A stretch of DNA of 64,000 nt, from positions 17,330-81,329 of the forward strand of contig CBDHEM010000063.1 in assembly GCA_965261955.1 (NCBI GenBank). Reading direction: 5' to 3'. The translations under genes and the position numbers were made by a program. Positions 15,001-64,000 of the stretch are shown here, piece by piece. How positions within the stretch are numbered: position 1 is the first letter of the stretch; each line of letters begins with the position of its first letter. Below the pieces are notes generated by a model, which was not told the DNA's origin, ran no database searches, and saw nothing but the letters and a program-made list of their open reading frames with translations. The DNA is from JABAAI01 sp965261955. Lineage in GTDB: Bacteria > Spirochaetota > Leptospiria > Leptospirales > Leptonemataceae.

Positions 15001-16333
15001 GATTTACCCTTTTCACATGTTAAAAAAAAAATCTGTGTAATTCAGTGCTCCTTTCTGAGAGAGTCACTTTTTGGACCAAAAACAGAAGTTCTCAATGAAT
15101 TTCACCAAAATGCTTCAAAACAACAGAAAAGTATAGTTTAGCTGTGTGTGGCTCACTTTGAGGAGTAAAACAAGATTTGGTTAATATTTCTCTCATTCTA
15201 CTGATTTGATAAAAAAAAAAAGGTTAACCAAATTCTAATTTTCCTCAGGATTACCCCTATTTCAAACTTGCTAAGAAAAACAAACTCTCTTGGTGTGTCT
15301 GTGCACTTTTCTGAGATAGTCACTTTTTTGACTAAAAAGAGAACTTCTCTGTAAATTTCCACGAAAATGCTACAAAACAACAGAAAAGCATTTTTTTTCT
15401 GTATTTGGCTCAATTTAAGGAGAAAAAAAGTTTTTCTTAATATCTGTCCCCTTTTAATGGTTTGATCAAAAACAGTGTTTAAACAAATCCTAATTTTACT
15501 CAGGTTTGCCCCTTTTCAAATATGTTAAGAAAAACAAATTTTCCGTGTTTTTCAGTGCTCCTTTCTGAGATAGCCACTTTTTTGGACTAATAAGAGAAGT
15601 TCTCAGGGAATTACTATGAAAATGCTTCAAAACAACAGGAAAAAAGTTTAGCTGTATGTGGCTCACTTTGAGGACAAAAACAGTTTTTTAAAAATATTTG
15701 TCCCCTATTACTTGTTTAATCAAAAACAGTTATTTAAACAAACAGTTTTTGTTAATATTTGTCCCCTTTTACTTGTTTATTCAAAAACAGGTATTTTAAT
15801 AAATCAAAATTTTCCTCATGATTTATTCTTTTCAAACATGTTAAAAAAAAAAAATTTCTGTGTAATTCAGTGCTCCTTTCTGAGATAGTCATTTTTTGAC
15901 CAAAAAGAGAAGTTCTCAATGAATTTCACCAAAATGCTTCAAAACAACAGAAAAGTATAGTTTATCTGTGTGTGGCTCACTTTGAGGAGTAAAACAAGTT
16001 TTTGTTAATATTTCTCTCATTTTACTGATTTGATCAAAAAAATTTGTTTAAACAAATCCATATTTTCCTCAGGATTAGCCCTTTTTCAAACTTGTTAAGA
16101 AAAATAAACTTTCTTAGTGTTTCTGAGCACTTTTAAGAGAATTCTCTGTGAATTTCCACGAAAATGCTTCAAAACAACAGAAAAGCATATTTTTTCTGTA
16201 TGTGGCTCAATTTGAGGAGACAAACAGTTTTTCCTAATATTTGTCCCCTTTTAATGGTTTGATCAAAAAGAGTTGTTTAAACAAATCCAAAATTTTCTAA
16301 GGTTTTGCCCATTTTCAAACGTTATGAAAAACC
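1..16333 (+). repeat. Satellite block, forward orientation
   Basis: All monomers read in the same direction (GCATAG...GAGGAGAAAAACAG...TTGATCAAA...CTGAGATAG). The block ends inside a monomer after TTTTCAAACGTTATG near 16,325; the next text is the reverse complement of the GCATAG landmark. From about 9.8 to 12.3 kb the variant GAGTAAAACAAG recurs every ~1,015 bp, indicating a four-monomer higher-order unit. Confidence 0.9.
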
Positions 16334-18405
16334 AAAATACCGCTAAACTTTGCTTTTCCGTTGTTTTGTAGCATTTTTAGTGAAATTCGCAGAGAACTTC
16401 TCTTAATAGTCAAAAAAGTGGCTATCTCGGAAAGGAAAACTGAAAAACACAGAATTTTTTTTTTCGTAACGTATTTAAAAAGGGCAAAGCCTGGGAAAAA
16501 ATTGGATTTGTTTAAACAACTGTTATTGATCAAACCATTAAAAGGGGTCAATTATTAAGAAAAAAAGTTTTTCTCCTCAAATTAAGCCATATACAGATAA
16601 ACTATGCTTTTCTGTTGTTTTGAAGCATTTTCGGTGAAATTCACAGAGAAGATCTCTTTTTAGTCCAAAAAGTGACTATCTCAGAAAAGTGCACAGAAAT
16701 CCTCCGAAAGTTTGTTTTTCTTAACAAGTTTGAAAAGGGGCAAATCCAGAGGATAATTTGGATTTATTTAAATAATTTTTTTTGATCAAACAAGGAAAAT
16801 GTGGGAAATATTAATAAAAACTAGTTTTTCTCCTCAAATTGAGCCACACACAGCTAAACTATTCCTTTCTGTTTGTTTGAAGCATTTTTGGTGAAATTCA
16901 CAGAGAACGTCACTTTTTAGTCAAAAAAGTGACTATCTCAGAAAGGATCACTAAAAAACTCAGAAAAAAGGTTTTTCTTAACGTTTGAAAAGGGGAAAAG
17001 CCTGAGAAGAATTTGGATTTGTTTAAACAACTGTTTTTGATCAAACCATTAAAAGGGGCAAATATTAAGAAAAACTGTTTTTCTCCTCAAATTGAGCCAC
17101 ATTCAGAAAAACTATGCTTTTCTATTGTTTTGAAGTATTTTCGTGGAAATTCACCAAAAAATTCTCTTTTTAGTCCAAAAAGTGACTATCTCAGAAAAGT
17201 GCAGAGAAACACTAAGAAATTTTTTTCTTAACAAGTTTGAAAAAGGGCTAATCCTGAAGAAAATTTGGGTTTATTTAAACAAAAAATTTTGAACAAATCT
17301 GTAAAATGAGGGAAATATTAAAAAAAATTGTTTTTCTCCTCAATGTGAGCCACACACAGCTAAACTATAATTTTCTGTTGTTTAGATGCATTTTGGTGAA
17401 TTTCATAGAGAACTTCTCTTTTTGGTCAAAAAATGACTATCACAGAAAGGAGCACTGAAAAACTCAGAAAGTTATTTTTTCATAACATATTTGAAAAGGG
17501 GCAAATCCTGAGGAAAATTTGGATTTGTAAACCAATGTTTTTGATCAAACCAGTAAAATGGGAGAAATAAAATTAAAAAAATGTTTTTCTCCTCAAAGTG
17601 AGCCACAGAGAGCTAATCTATGTTTTTCTTTTATTTTGAAGAATTTTCGGGGAAATTTACAGAGAACTTCTCTTTTAGCTCAAAAAAGTAATTATCTCAG
17701 AAAGGAGCACTGAATTACACAGAAAGTTTGTATTTCTTAACATATTTGAAAAGGGTAAATCCTGTGGGAAATTTGGATTTGTTTAAACAACTGTTTTTGA
17801 TCAAACCAGTAAAAGGGGACAAATATTAACAAAAACTGTTTCTCTCCTCTATGTGAGCTACATACAGCTAAATTTGCTTTTTTGTTGTTTTGAAGCATTT
17901 TTGGTGAAATTCACAGAGAACCTCTCTTTTTAGTCAAAAAAGTGGCTATCTCAGAAAGGATCCTGAAAAACTCAGAAAGTTTTTTTCCTTCTTAACGTTT
18001 GAAAAGGGGTAAAGCCTGAGAAAAATTTGGATTTGTTTAAACAACTCTTTTTGATCAAATCATTAAAAGGGGACAAATATTAAGAAAAACTGTTTTTCTC
18101 CTCAAATTAAGCCACATACAGATAAAGTATGCTTTTCTGTTGTTTTGAAGCATTTCTGGTGAAATTCACATAGAAGTTCTCTTTTTAGTCCAAAAAGTGA
18201 CTATCTCAGAAAAGAGCTCGGAAATACTAAGAAAATTTGTTTTTCTTAACAAGTTTGAAAAGGGGAAAATCCTGAGGAAAATTTGGATTTGTTTAAACAG
18301 ATGTTTTTGATCAAACCAGGAAAATGGGAGAAATATTTTAAAAAAATTGTTTTCCTCATCAAATTGAGCCACATACAGCTAAACTATTTTTTTCTGTTAT
18401 TTTGA
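16334..18405 (-). repeat. Satellite block, inverted orientation
   Basis: Landmarks appear as reverse complements (CTGTTGTTTTGAAGCATTTT, GTGACTATCTCAG, GGATTTGTTTAAACAA, TTTTTCTCCTCAAA) for about eight monomers. The variant AACGTTTGAAAAGG occurs near 16,980 and 17,995, again ~1,015 bp apart, so the higher-order register continues inside the inverted block. Confidence 0.9.
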
Positions 18406-18511
18406 AGAAAGTTTTTAGCTGTAGGTGGCTCACTTTAAGGAGAAAAACAGTTTTTGTTAATACTTGTCCCCTTTTACTGGTTTGGTCAAAAAAGTTGATT
18501 AAACAAATACC
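18406..18511 (+). repeat. Short forward satellite fragment between inverted blocks
   Basis: About 100 bp reading TAGCTGTAGGTGGCTCAC, AGGAGAAAAACAG, TTTTTGTTAATACTTGTCCC and TTTGGTCAAAAAAG in forward order. It is less than half a monomer, flanked on both sides by reverse-complement monomers, so two orientation switches lie within about 100 bp. Confidence 0.85.
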
Positions 18512-19905
18512 AAGAGCACAGAAATACTCCGAAAGTTTTTTTTCTTAACAAGTTTGAAAAGGGGCAAATCCTAAGGAAAAATTGGATTTGTTTAAACTAC
18601 TGTTTTTGATCAAACCATTAAAAGGGGTCAAATATTAATAAAAAAAACTGTTTTTTTCCTTAAAAAGAGCCACATACAGCTAAACTATACTTTTCTGTTG
18701 TATTGAAGCATTTTTAGGGAAATTCACATAGAACTTCTCTTTTTGAATTTTTTTTTGACTATCTCAGAAAGGAGCAATGAAATACACAGAAAGTTTGTTT
18801 TTCTTAACATATTTGAAAAGGGTAAATCCTGAGGTAAATTTGGATTTGTTTAAACAAATGTTTTTGATCAAACCTGTAAAAGGGGACAAATATTAAAAAA
18901 AAAAAAATTTTTTTCTCCTCAAAGTGAGTCACCTACTGCTAAACTATACTTTTCGGTATTTTTGAAGCATTTTGGGGGAAATTCACAGAGAACTTCTCTT
19001 TTTAGTCAAAAAATTGACTATCTCAGAAAGGAGCAATGAAATACACAGAAAGATTGTTTTTCTTAACATGTTTGAAAAGGGTAAATCCTGAGGGAAATTG
19101 AGATTTGTTTAATCAACTTTTTTGATCAAACCAGTAAAAGGGACAAGTATTAACAAAAACTGTTTTACTCCATAAAGTGAGCCAACTACAGCTCAACTTT
19201 GCTTTTCTGTTGTTTTGATGCATTTTTGGTGAAATTCACAGAGAACTTTTCTTTTTAGTCAAAAAATGGCATCTCACAAAAGAGCACTGAAAAACTCAGA
19301 AAGTTTTTTTTTTCTTAACATGTTTGAAAAGGAGAAAAGCCTGAGAAAAATTTGGATTTGTTTAAACAACTTTTTTTGATCAAACTATTAAAAGGGGACA
19401 AATATTAAGAAAAACCTTTTTCTCCCCTATGTGAGCCACATACAGATAAACTATGCTTTTCTGTTGTTTTGAAGCATTTACGGGCAAATTCACAGAGAAC
19501 TTCTCTTTTTAGTCCAAAAAGTGACTATCTCAGAAAAAAGCACAGAAAAACTACAAAAATTTGTTTTTCTTAAAAAGTTTGAAAAGGGGCAAATATTGAG
19601 GAAAATTTGGATTTGTTTAAATTAATGTTTTTGATCAAACCAGTAGAATGGGGGAAATGTTAATAAAAACTTTTTTTCCTCAAATTGAGTCACATACAGC
19701 TAAACTATGTTTTCTGTTAGTGTGAAACATTTTGGGGGAAATTCACAGAGAACTTCTCTTTTTAGTCCAAAAAGTGCCTATCGCAGATAAGAACACAGAA
19801 ATACTCTGAAAGTTTGCTTTTCTTAACATGTCTGGAAAGGGTAAATCCTGAAGAAAATTTGGATTTGTTTAAACAACTGTTTTTGATCATACCAGTAAAA
19901 GGGGA
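18512..19905 (-). repeat. Satellite block, inverted orientation (second)
   Basis: About five to six monomers in reverse complement, beginning at AAGAGCACAGAAATACTCCG and ending at ACCAGTAAAAGGGG, where the next bases (AGCTGTATGTGACTC) are forward again. Sequence is close to the preceding inverted block. Confidence 0.88.
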
Positions 19906-20200
19906 AGCTGTATGTGACTCAATTTGAGGGAAAAAAGTTTTTATTAACATTTCCCCCATTCTACTGGTTTGATCAAAAACATTTATTTAAACAAATCCAA
20001 ATTTTCCTCAATATTTGCCCCTTTTCAAACTTTTTAAGAAAAACAAACTTTTGTAGTTTTTCTGTGCTTTTTTCTGAGATTGTCACTTTTTGGACTAAAA
20101 AGAGAAGTTCTCTGTGAATTTCCCCGTAAATGCTTCAAAACAACAGAAAAGCATAATTTATCTGTATGTGGCTCACTTAGGGGAGAAAAAGGGTTTTCAT
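19906..20200 (+). repeat. Terminal forward satellite monomer
   Basis: Roughly one monomer in forward orientation, from AGCTGTATGTGACTCAATTTGAGG to GTGGCTCACTTAGGGGAG. The following sequence (TTTTCATTTTTTCAGAATC) no longer matches the monomer, so the array edge is near 20,200. The transporter stop codon is only ~165 bp further right, on the opposite strand. Confidence 0.85.
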
Positions 20201-20362
20201 TTTTTCAGAATCTTAATCAATATCATGTGGTAGCTAATCGAGGATTACACAGATTTTCTTAAAATCAAAGACATAACTAGGTGATTTTATAACAAGCATA
20301 CAGCACAATTAGTTATATAATAATAAAAATATTAAAGTCAGACAATGACTGTATGGTGTGGG

Positions 20363-58688
<38,326 letters not shown>

Positions 58689-59605
58689 TCCAATATAACA
58701 TCATGTTGATGAATCATGGGGAAAAACAAGTGTTTTAAGCAGTTTGGTCAGAATAAAACTCCAGTAACCTTTCCCTGGCAGCCTATTAACCAGGTTGCAT
58801 GGTATCCAGGTTTCTTTCCCTGCTCTTCAAATCTGCAGTTGTTTTCTTCATCATTGATGACCATTTCTGAATCTAGCACATCCATATAGCGAGTTTTCTT
58901 GAAAACTCCAAGATGACCGTATAATTTTGAAGTCAAATTCTTAAACCCGCCCGTGTAATCTCCAGTGCATGAACGTACGCCAGATAACACATTCTGACAT
59001 ACAAACAACTAGTACAACCAGGCAAGGCAATACAATTTGTTCCGTCCAACTTCCCAGCGAGGGCATGCTTCGCTCGCACATTATTAAATGAAAGCTCCCA
59101 TTAATCACACAGTCACTAGTAAAATTGTGTAGATAGACATTGGTTATCATGCAACCTACGAGTAAATGATGACTGAAGGAAAGTTTGAAGTACTTCTGGT
59201 ATGCACTCCATTTATATATTTCACTACAGCTAGTTTATGAAGCGTATAACTCGCTAACTACAATGTCTAAAGATATTATTATTGTTCCCAATAAGTCTCT
59301 TTGTTATCATCTTTCATGTTTTTAAATTCAACAGGCCTGTCATTCATATCACTCAACGATTATTCAGGTAAATTTGCCAACAAAAAAGCTGACACCAGGT
59401 CATCATGTGCTGTTATGCACTCCAACAATGCTGGTTAAAAGAAATCTCCTAAGTTACATTTCTCTACTGCTGTAAATAGTAACCTGCAGTAAATAGTAAC
59501 TATGTGTTGTTAGCAAACAGAAAAAATTAGCTTGCTCAATTTTTTTGTTGCTATGGTAAAATATCAATGTAATTAAACAAGTTTTTCACTATGGTACTAA
59601 AATAC
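58689..59605. other. Sequence upstream of the first recognised exon
   Basis: An ORF on the minus strand (58,748-59,008) includes MDVLDSEMVINDEENNCRF, which could be a cytosolic N-terminus, but its best donor is in the wrong phase for the exon at 58,688 and it has no TM1. No promoter signal was identified. Confidence 0.4.
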
Positions 59606-60012
59606 TGGACATGCTCAGTGCTACGGTAACTAAGTCCACACTAGCCTAAAGCTACCTGGACATGCTCAGTGCTACGGTAACTAAGTCCACACTAGCCTAA
59701 AGCTACCTGGTCATGCTCAGTGCTACGGTAACTAAGTCCACACTAGCCTAAAGCTGCCTGGACATGCTCAGTGCTACGGTAACTAAGTCCACACTAGCCT
59801 AAAGCTACCTGGACATGCTCAGTGCTACGGTAACTAGGTCCACACTAGCATAAAGCTACCTGGACATGCTCAGTGCTACGGTAACTAAGTCCACACTAGC
59901 CTAAAGCTACAAAAATACTTGACATGCTCCGTGCAACGGTAAGAGCACATTCTACAAAATACTGGACATGCTCAGCGCGACGGTAACTAAGTACACATTA
60001 GACCAAAGCTAC
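59606..60012. repeat. Minisatellite, 51-bp unit, ~8 copies
   Basis: Unit TGGACATGCTCAGTGCTACG plus GTAACTAAGTCCACACTAGC plus CTAAAGCTACC. The first copies are near identical; the last two (from ~59,918) are diverged and partly truncated. Confidence 0.93.
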
Positions 60013-60108
60013 AAATTGAGTCAATTGAGGAAAAAAAGCCAGGGGCTACAAAATATGTACAAGGAATGTATAATTGTAACCTTCCCCGTGGGAGTAAATG
60101 TACCTGAA

Positions 60109-60404
60109 AATATACGGATTAAGTGTAAGTTAGCCAGTGACAACAGGGGACCTGCATTATATACGGATTAAGTGTAAGCTAGCCAGTGACAACAGGGGAC
60201 CTGCATTATATACGGATTAAGTGTAAGTTAGCCAGTGACAACAGGGGACCTGCATTATATACGGATTAAGTGTAAGTTAGCCAGTGACAACAGGGGACCT
60301 GCATTATATACGGATCAAGTGTAAGTTAGCCAGTGACAACAGGGGACCTGCATTATATACGGATTAAGTGAAAGTTAGCCAGTGACAACAGGGGACCTGC
60401 ATTA
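60109..60404. repeat. Minisatellite, 49-bp unit, 6 copies
   Basis: Unit TATACGGATTAAGTGTAAGT plus TAGCCAGTGACAACAGGGGA plus CCTGCATTA; almost identical copies, implying recent amplification. About 100 bp separate it from the 51-bp array. Confidence 0.95.
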
Positions 60405-60628
60405 TTATGCCAAGTACATTCAGCCATGCCTACTTGTGGAACAATTATAACAGTAACAACTGCAAGACATTATGTGGCGAGTAAAGGTTAGGTGATGAGA
60501 ATTTTTTCACTGAACATCTATGGCTCCAAAAATGGAGTAAATATTTGGGGGGGGAGGGGATTTATTAATTATTATTCTATTTTATTTGTGCAAAATCTTA
60601 GCAGCGTTAGATTTCATTGCTACTATCA

Positions 60629-61444
60629 TTGCCCTAGTCCTACCAAGCTGAAGGCCCAATACAGTACAGAATTGCCCTAGTCCTACCAAGCTAAAGGACC
60701 AATACAGTACAGAATTGCCCTAGTCCTACCAAGCTGAAGGCCCAATACAGTACAGAATTGCCCTAGTCCTACCAAGCTAAAGGACCAATACAGTACAGAA
60801 TTGCCCTAGTCCTACCAAGCTGAAGGCCCAATACAGTACAGAATTGCCCTAGTCCTACCAAGCTGAAGGCCCAATACAGTACAGAATTGCCCTAGTCCTA
60901 CCAAGCTGAAGGCCCAATACAGTACAGAATTGCCCTAGTCCTACCAAGCTAAAGGACCAATACAGTACAGAATTGCCCTAGTTCTACCAAGCTGAAGGCC
61001 CAATACAGTACAGAATTGCCCTAGTCCTACCAAGCTGAAGGCCCAATACAGTAGAGAAGTGCCCTTGTCCTACCAAGCTGAAGGCCCAATACAGTACAGA
61101 AGTGCCCTAGTCCTACCAAGCTGAAGGCCCAGTACAGTACAGAATTGCCCTAGTCCTACCAAGCTGAAGGCCCAATACAGTACAGAATTGCCCTTGTCCT
61201 ACCAAGCTGAAGGCCCAATACAGTACAGAAGTGCCCTAGTCCTACCAAGCTGAAGGCCCAGTACAGTACAGAATTGCCCTAGTCCTACCAAGCTGAAGGC
61301 CCAATACAGTACAGAATTGCCCTAGTCCTACCAAGCTGAAGGCCCAATACAGTACAGAATTGCCCTAGTCCTACCAAGCTGAAGGCCCAATACAGTACAG
61401 AATTGCCCTAGTCCTACCAAGCTGAAGGCCCAATACAGTACAGA
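60629..61444. repeat. Minisatellite, 43-bp unit, ~19 copies
   Basis: Unit GCCCTAGTCCTACCAAGCTG plus AAGGCCCAATACAGTACAGA plus ATT. Variants (CTAAAGGACC versus CTGAAGGCCC; AAGTGCCC versus AATTGCCC) recur in blocks, showing amplification of multi-unit segments. Confidence 0.95.
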
Positions 61445-63492
61445 GCAGTGTATACTATTGATATCATCAAGATGTAATCCTCAGAGATTGCAATTTGGTG
61501 ATGTAGTGGAGAAATGTATGTAAATATGCACACCAATTAGTGCCCATTACGCCCCTCAGTACAATGTATTGTTGGCATTCATAATTTCAATGAATCCATG
61601 AGCACTGCTCCTGCATTATATATGAACTTAATTGTAGGGTTCGGAAGTTCACAAAATCTGCTACAATCAATGCAATATATTTTCGTGTTTAATTGAGACA
61701 CAGTTGGAGAGTATAAGTCAGGAATGTTGTGAGCACTGAGCCTACCAATGAGCTTCCTGCTCTGCACTTTTTGTCAGGCTGCAGTTCATTGGTTTGCTGC
61801 AATTGGCTGGTTAATCCAAGTTTTTTAAAAAATGTAACGGAGCATCACTGAATAGACATGAGACTAGTCAATTTCATGCACTAGTTGGAGCTCCATTAAG
61901 GGTTGGAGAGCAGATGTGCTACAACAACTACAGAGATTTCGTTTCTAAAGTTGTAGCACTTTTGCACATCAAACTATGCGTGACCTTCACTGGTTGAAGC
62001 AGAATAAGCTCACGCACATTCAGTGATGCTCCTGGATCATTTTGTTACCTTACACAAACCTGAGAATAGATGTCTGACAATGAGCTCTGAGTAGCAAGCG
62101 TGCAGTTAGGAATAGTGCTAACAAGATCCTTGCACTCACCAAATTCCCTCAATCTCATTCAAATGAACACAAAGAGCATATCAGACTGAAGAAATTTCGC
62201 GAGGTTTCCAACCCTATAATTTGATTCATATATACTGCTTAATGTTGGAAGAGTACTCATGGATTTATAGCAAACATGAATGACAATACATTTCCTATGG
62301 GACATGGAACTATTGATATGAATGTACATTATAAAGCAGATTATTATACAGTAGAAACTCAGTGCCAACTCAATGGAATACAGAAATTATGTTCATCTAG
62401 ACACTTAGTATCACACAGAAGTAGAGTAGTGTACTGGGCCACTTTGAGCTTTGCGGCATGGCAGCTCAAAACAGTCTCATGCTTCCTGTGTGAGTTGCAC
62501 GCTTCTGAAGAACACTAAACACTTCCATGTACCAGTTGTTATATCACATCTAAAGCTTGTGCGCTGTCATAAACCACACCTAGTCTAATAACTACAGCCA
62601 AAGCGTCATATGACTATTTCGTGATTATATAATTTTGACAACATGGAGACACTAAGCCTAGTCCTAGCATGCCCCAAGTTCACTCGAACAACATTAATGA
62701 CTGTGTATTAGAGGCTGACATGAAGGCAAAAATAACAGTGCTAGTGATGAAACTTTGTGTCCACAGGTGCCGAAATAAAACACCAAGAATCAGTGATGAA
62801 CAACACCAGGTATGTCAGCAAGCGGTAAAAGAAGTGTCCAATATTTCAGGCAGTGAAGAATGATCATGTCTCCATCATGTGTACAGTGGCTCTAAAAGGC
62901 AGACATGGGAATGGCTGATGTTAAACTTCACATTTCGGGATCATCTAAGTAAAGGTAGCAAAGCAGATGAACAGCAGTCGAAAGTGTCATTTGATTCTCC
63001 AAAGAATCCTATCCAAGAGAATATGTGAGTGTATTCAATATCATTCATTCTGCTAGATTGAATGTGCTGAAGCTCAATTTGGCCTTGAGTACTTTGATTA
63101 GCAAGATGTGTGATGAGGACACAGCAAGAGGATATACATGTGTGTTAAGACCAAAAGTTTGAGCATACTCAACTGTGCAGTTGTACCTGAGTTCAGGGCA
63201 GACATAGTCAACATCATGCAGTAAGAATCATTCTGACTGTTAGGATTTTTATCTTTGCAGAGAAGATACAAGATTCTGAACTACATGTGGCTGGATGCTG
63301 CTGCAGCAAAATCATTTTTTTACAATATGAATGCTGCTCTTGATCTCCATCATATCCTCTTGGGATAACTGCATAGGCTTAGGAGTAGACAACACAAGTA
63401 TCAACATCAGAAGGCATAATTCAGTCGTGACACAGGTCCACCAAATGAATTCAAATGTTTATGTGACGGACTACCCTTACCATATCGCCCAT
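61445..63492. other. Unique sequence, no gene recognised
   Basis: Short open stretches exist, for example 62,669-62,863 plus (VLEADMKAKITVLVMKL) and a minus stretch near 62,050-62,163 (CKDLVSTIPNCTLATQ) ending at CAG|GTTTGT. None shows a known domain or a phase that fits the transporter. The missing TM1 exon could still lie here or beyond the window. Confidence 0.5.
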
Positions 63493-64000
63493 TACATAGC
63501 CATATAATGCCACTGCTGAACACAGCCATGTAATGCCACTGCTGAACACAGCCATGTAATGCCACTGCTGAACACAGCCATGTAATGCCACTGCTGAACA
63601 CAGCCATGTAATGCCACTGCTGAACACAGCCATGTAATGCCACTGCTGAACACAGCCATGTAATGCCACTGCTGAAGGCAGCCATGTAATGCCACTGCTG
63701 AACACAACCTTGCAATGCCACTGCTGAAGGCAGCCATGTAATGCCACTGCTGAAGGCAGCCATGTAATGCCACTGCTGAACACAGCCATGCAATGCCACT
63801 GCTGAAGGCAGCCATGTAATGCCACTGCTGAACACAGCCATGCAATGCCACTGCTGAACATAGCCATGTAATGCCACTGCTGAACACAGCCATATAATGC
63901 CACTGCTGAAGGCAGCCATGTAATGCCACTGCTGAACATAGCCATGCAATGCCACTGCTGAAGGCAGCCATGTAATGCCACTGATGAACACAGTCATGCA
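63493..64000. repeat. Minisatellite, 26-bp unit, >=19 copies, runs off the window
   Basis: Unit CACAGCCATGTAATGCCACT plus GCTGAA, with GGCAGCC and CATAGCC variants. Three minus-strand frames of 159-196 codons overlap here, because 26 is not a multiple of three and three units restore the frame; they are artefacts. Confidence 0.95.

Larger units (their letters stand above)
1..20200. repeat. AT-rich satellite array, ~255-bp monomer
   Basis: Tandem array of about 79 diverged monomers. Recurring landmarks in each unit are GCATAGTTTAGCTGTATGTG, then GAGGAGAAAAACAG, TTGATCAAA, TTGTTTAAACAAATCC, CTTGTTAAGAAAAACAAAC, CTGAGATAGTCAC and AATGCTTCAAAACAACAG. The spacing between successive AGCATAG landmarks at the left edge is about 250-265 bp. 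The left edge lies outside the window; the right edge is near 20,200, where the landmark order stops. Two monomer flavours alternate in the first 8.5 kb (TGGTTTGATCAAA versus TGCTTTGAACAAA); only the first persists further right. Open frames of 60-140 codons on both strands share the same periodic text and are not genes. Function unknown; pericentromeric, subtelomeric or dispersed satellite are all possible. Confidence 0.95.

Noticed and set aside
487..20262. Dozens of 60-140 codon frames in the satellite (for example 7,613-8,035 plus)
   Set aside because: All share the same periodic peptide text (FSNLLRKTNFLSIS, KHFRGNSQ) set by the ~255-bp monomer, with no consistent start, no codon signature and frequent shifts between monomers.
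58748..59008. MDVLDSEMVINDEE frame as the transporter's first exon
   Set aside because: Its donor (AAAG|GTTACT) leaves phase 0, whereas the exon at 58,688 needs one carried base, and there is no TM1 between them.
62050..62163. CKDLVSTIPNCTLATQ frame ending at CAG|GTTTGT as an upstream exon
   Set aside because: The phase does not match the next exon and no membrane segment is present; kept only as a possibility.
63407..63997. Three overlapping 159-196 codon minus frames
   Set aside because: The same 26-bp unit read in three frames; an artefact of period and absence of stops.

Overview
The window is eukaryotic and almost certainly metazoan. It contains a spliced gene with GT-AG introns, an LTR retrotransposon, decayed hAT transposons, a long satellite and many minisatellites. 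It holds no bacterial-type operon, CRISPR array or tRNA/rRNA that I can recognise. The very small introns (51-83 nt) beside repeat-filled ones, and a retroelement fragment of a type I associate with sponges and cnidarians, suggest a marine invertebrate, perhaps a sponge. That host guess is inference only.

Region 1 (1-20.2 kb) is one AT-rich satellite array of ~255-bp monomers, about 79 copies. It has at least four switches of orientation near its right end and a ~1,015-bp (four-monomer) higher-order register in its middle. The many short open frames here are repeat shadows, not genes.

Region 2 (20.36-58.69 kb, minus strand) is one gene spread over 38 kb, which I reassembled from 12 exons whose phases all fit. 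It encodes a sugar-transporter-family (SLC2/GLUT-like) MFS protein of ~489 residues from the end of TM1 to a natural stop. The first exon(s), with the start codon and TM1, were not found. Its 3' end lies ~165 bp from the satellite. Six introns are tiny or under 1 kb; the others are loaded with repeats and mobile DNA.

Inside these introns lie: (a) an almost intact Ty3/gypsy-type LTR element (28.95-34.65 kb) with matching 5-bp target duplications, a tRNA-Leu primer site and the unusual domain order gag-protease-integrase-RT-RNase H, as in the Gmr1 group; (b) two decayed hAT transposases, one of which has split a 27-bp minisatellite; (c) a decayed non-LTR-type fragment; (d) a diverged ~560-bp inverted repeat; (e) three large minisatellites (36.4, 42.4 and 46.1 kb).

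Region 3 (58.7-64 kb) is mostly minisatellites (51, 49, 43 and 26 bp units) separated by unique sequence without a recognisable gene. The 26-bp array runs off the window end.

The most interesting items are the Gmr1-like element (gypsy-type RT with copia-like domain order, SCAN-like gag, RT damage despite near-identical LTRs), the transporter with its altered substrate-site motifs, and the architecture of the inverted satellite.
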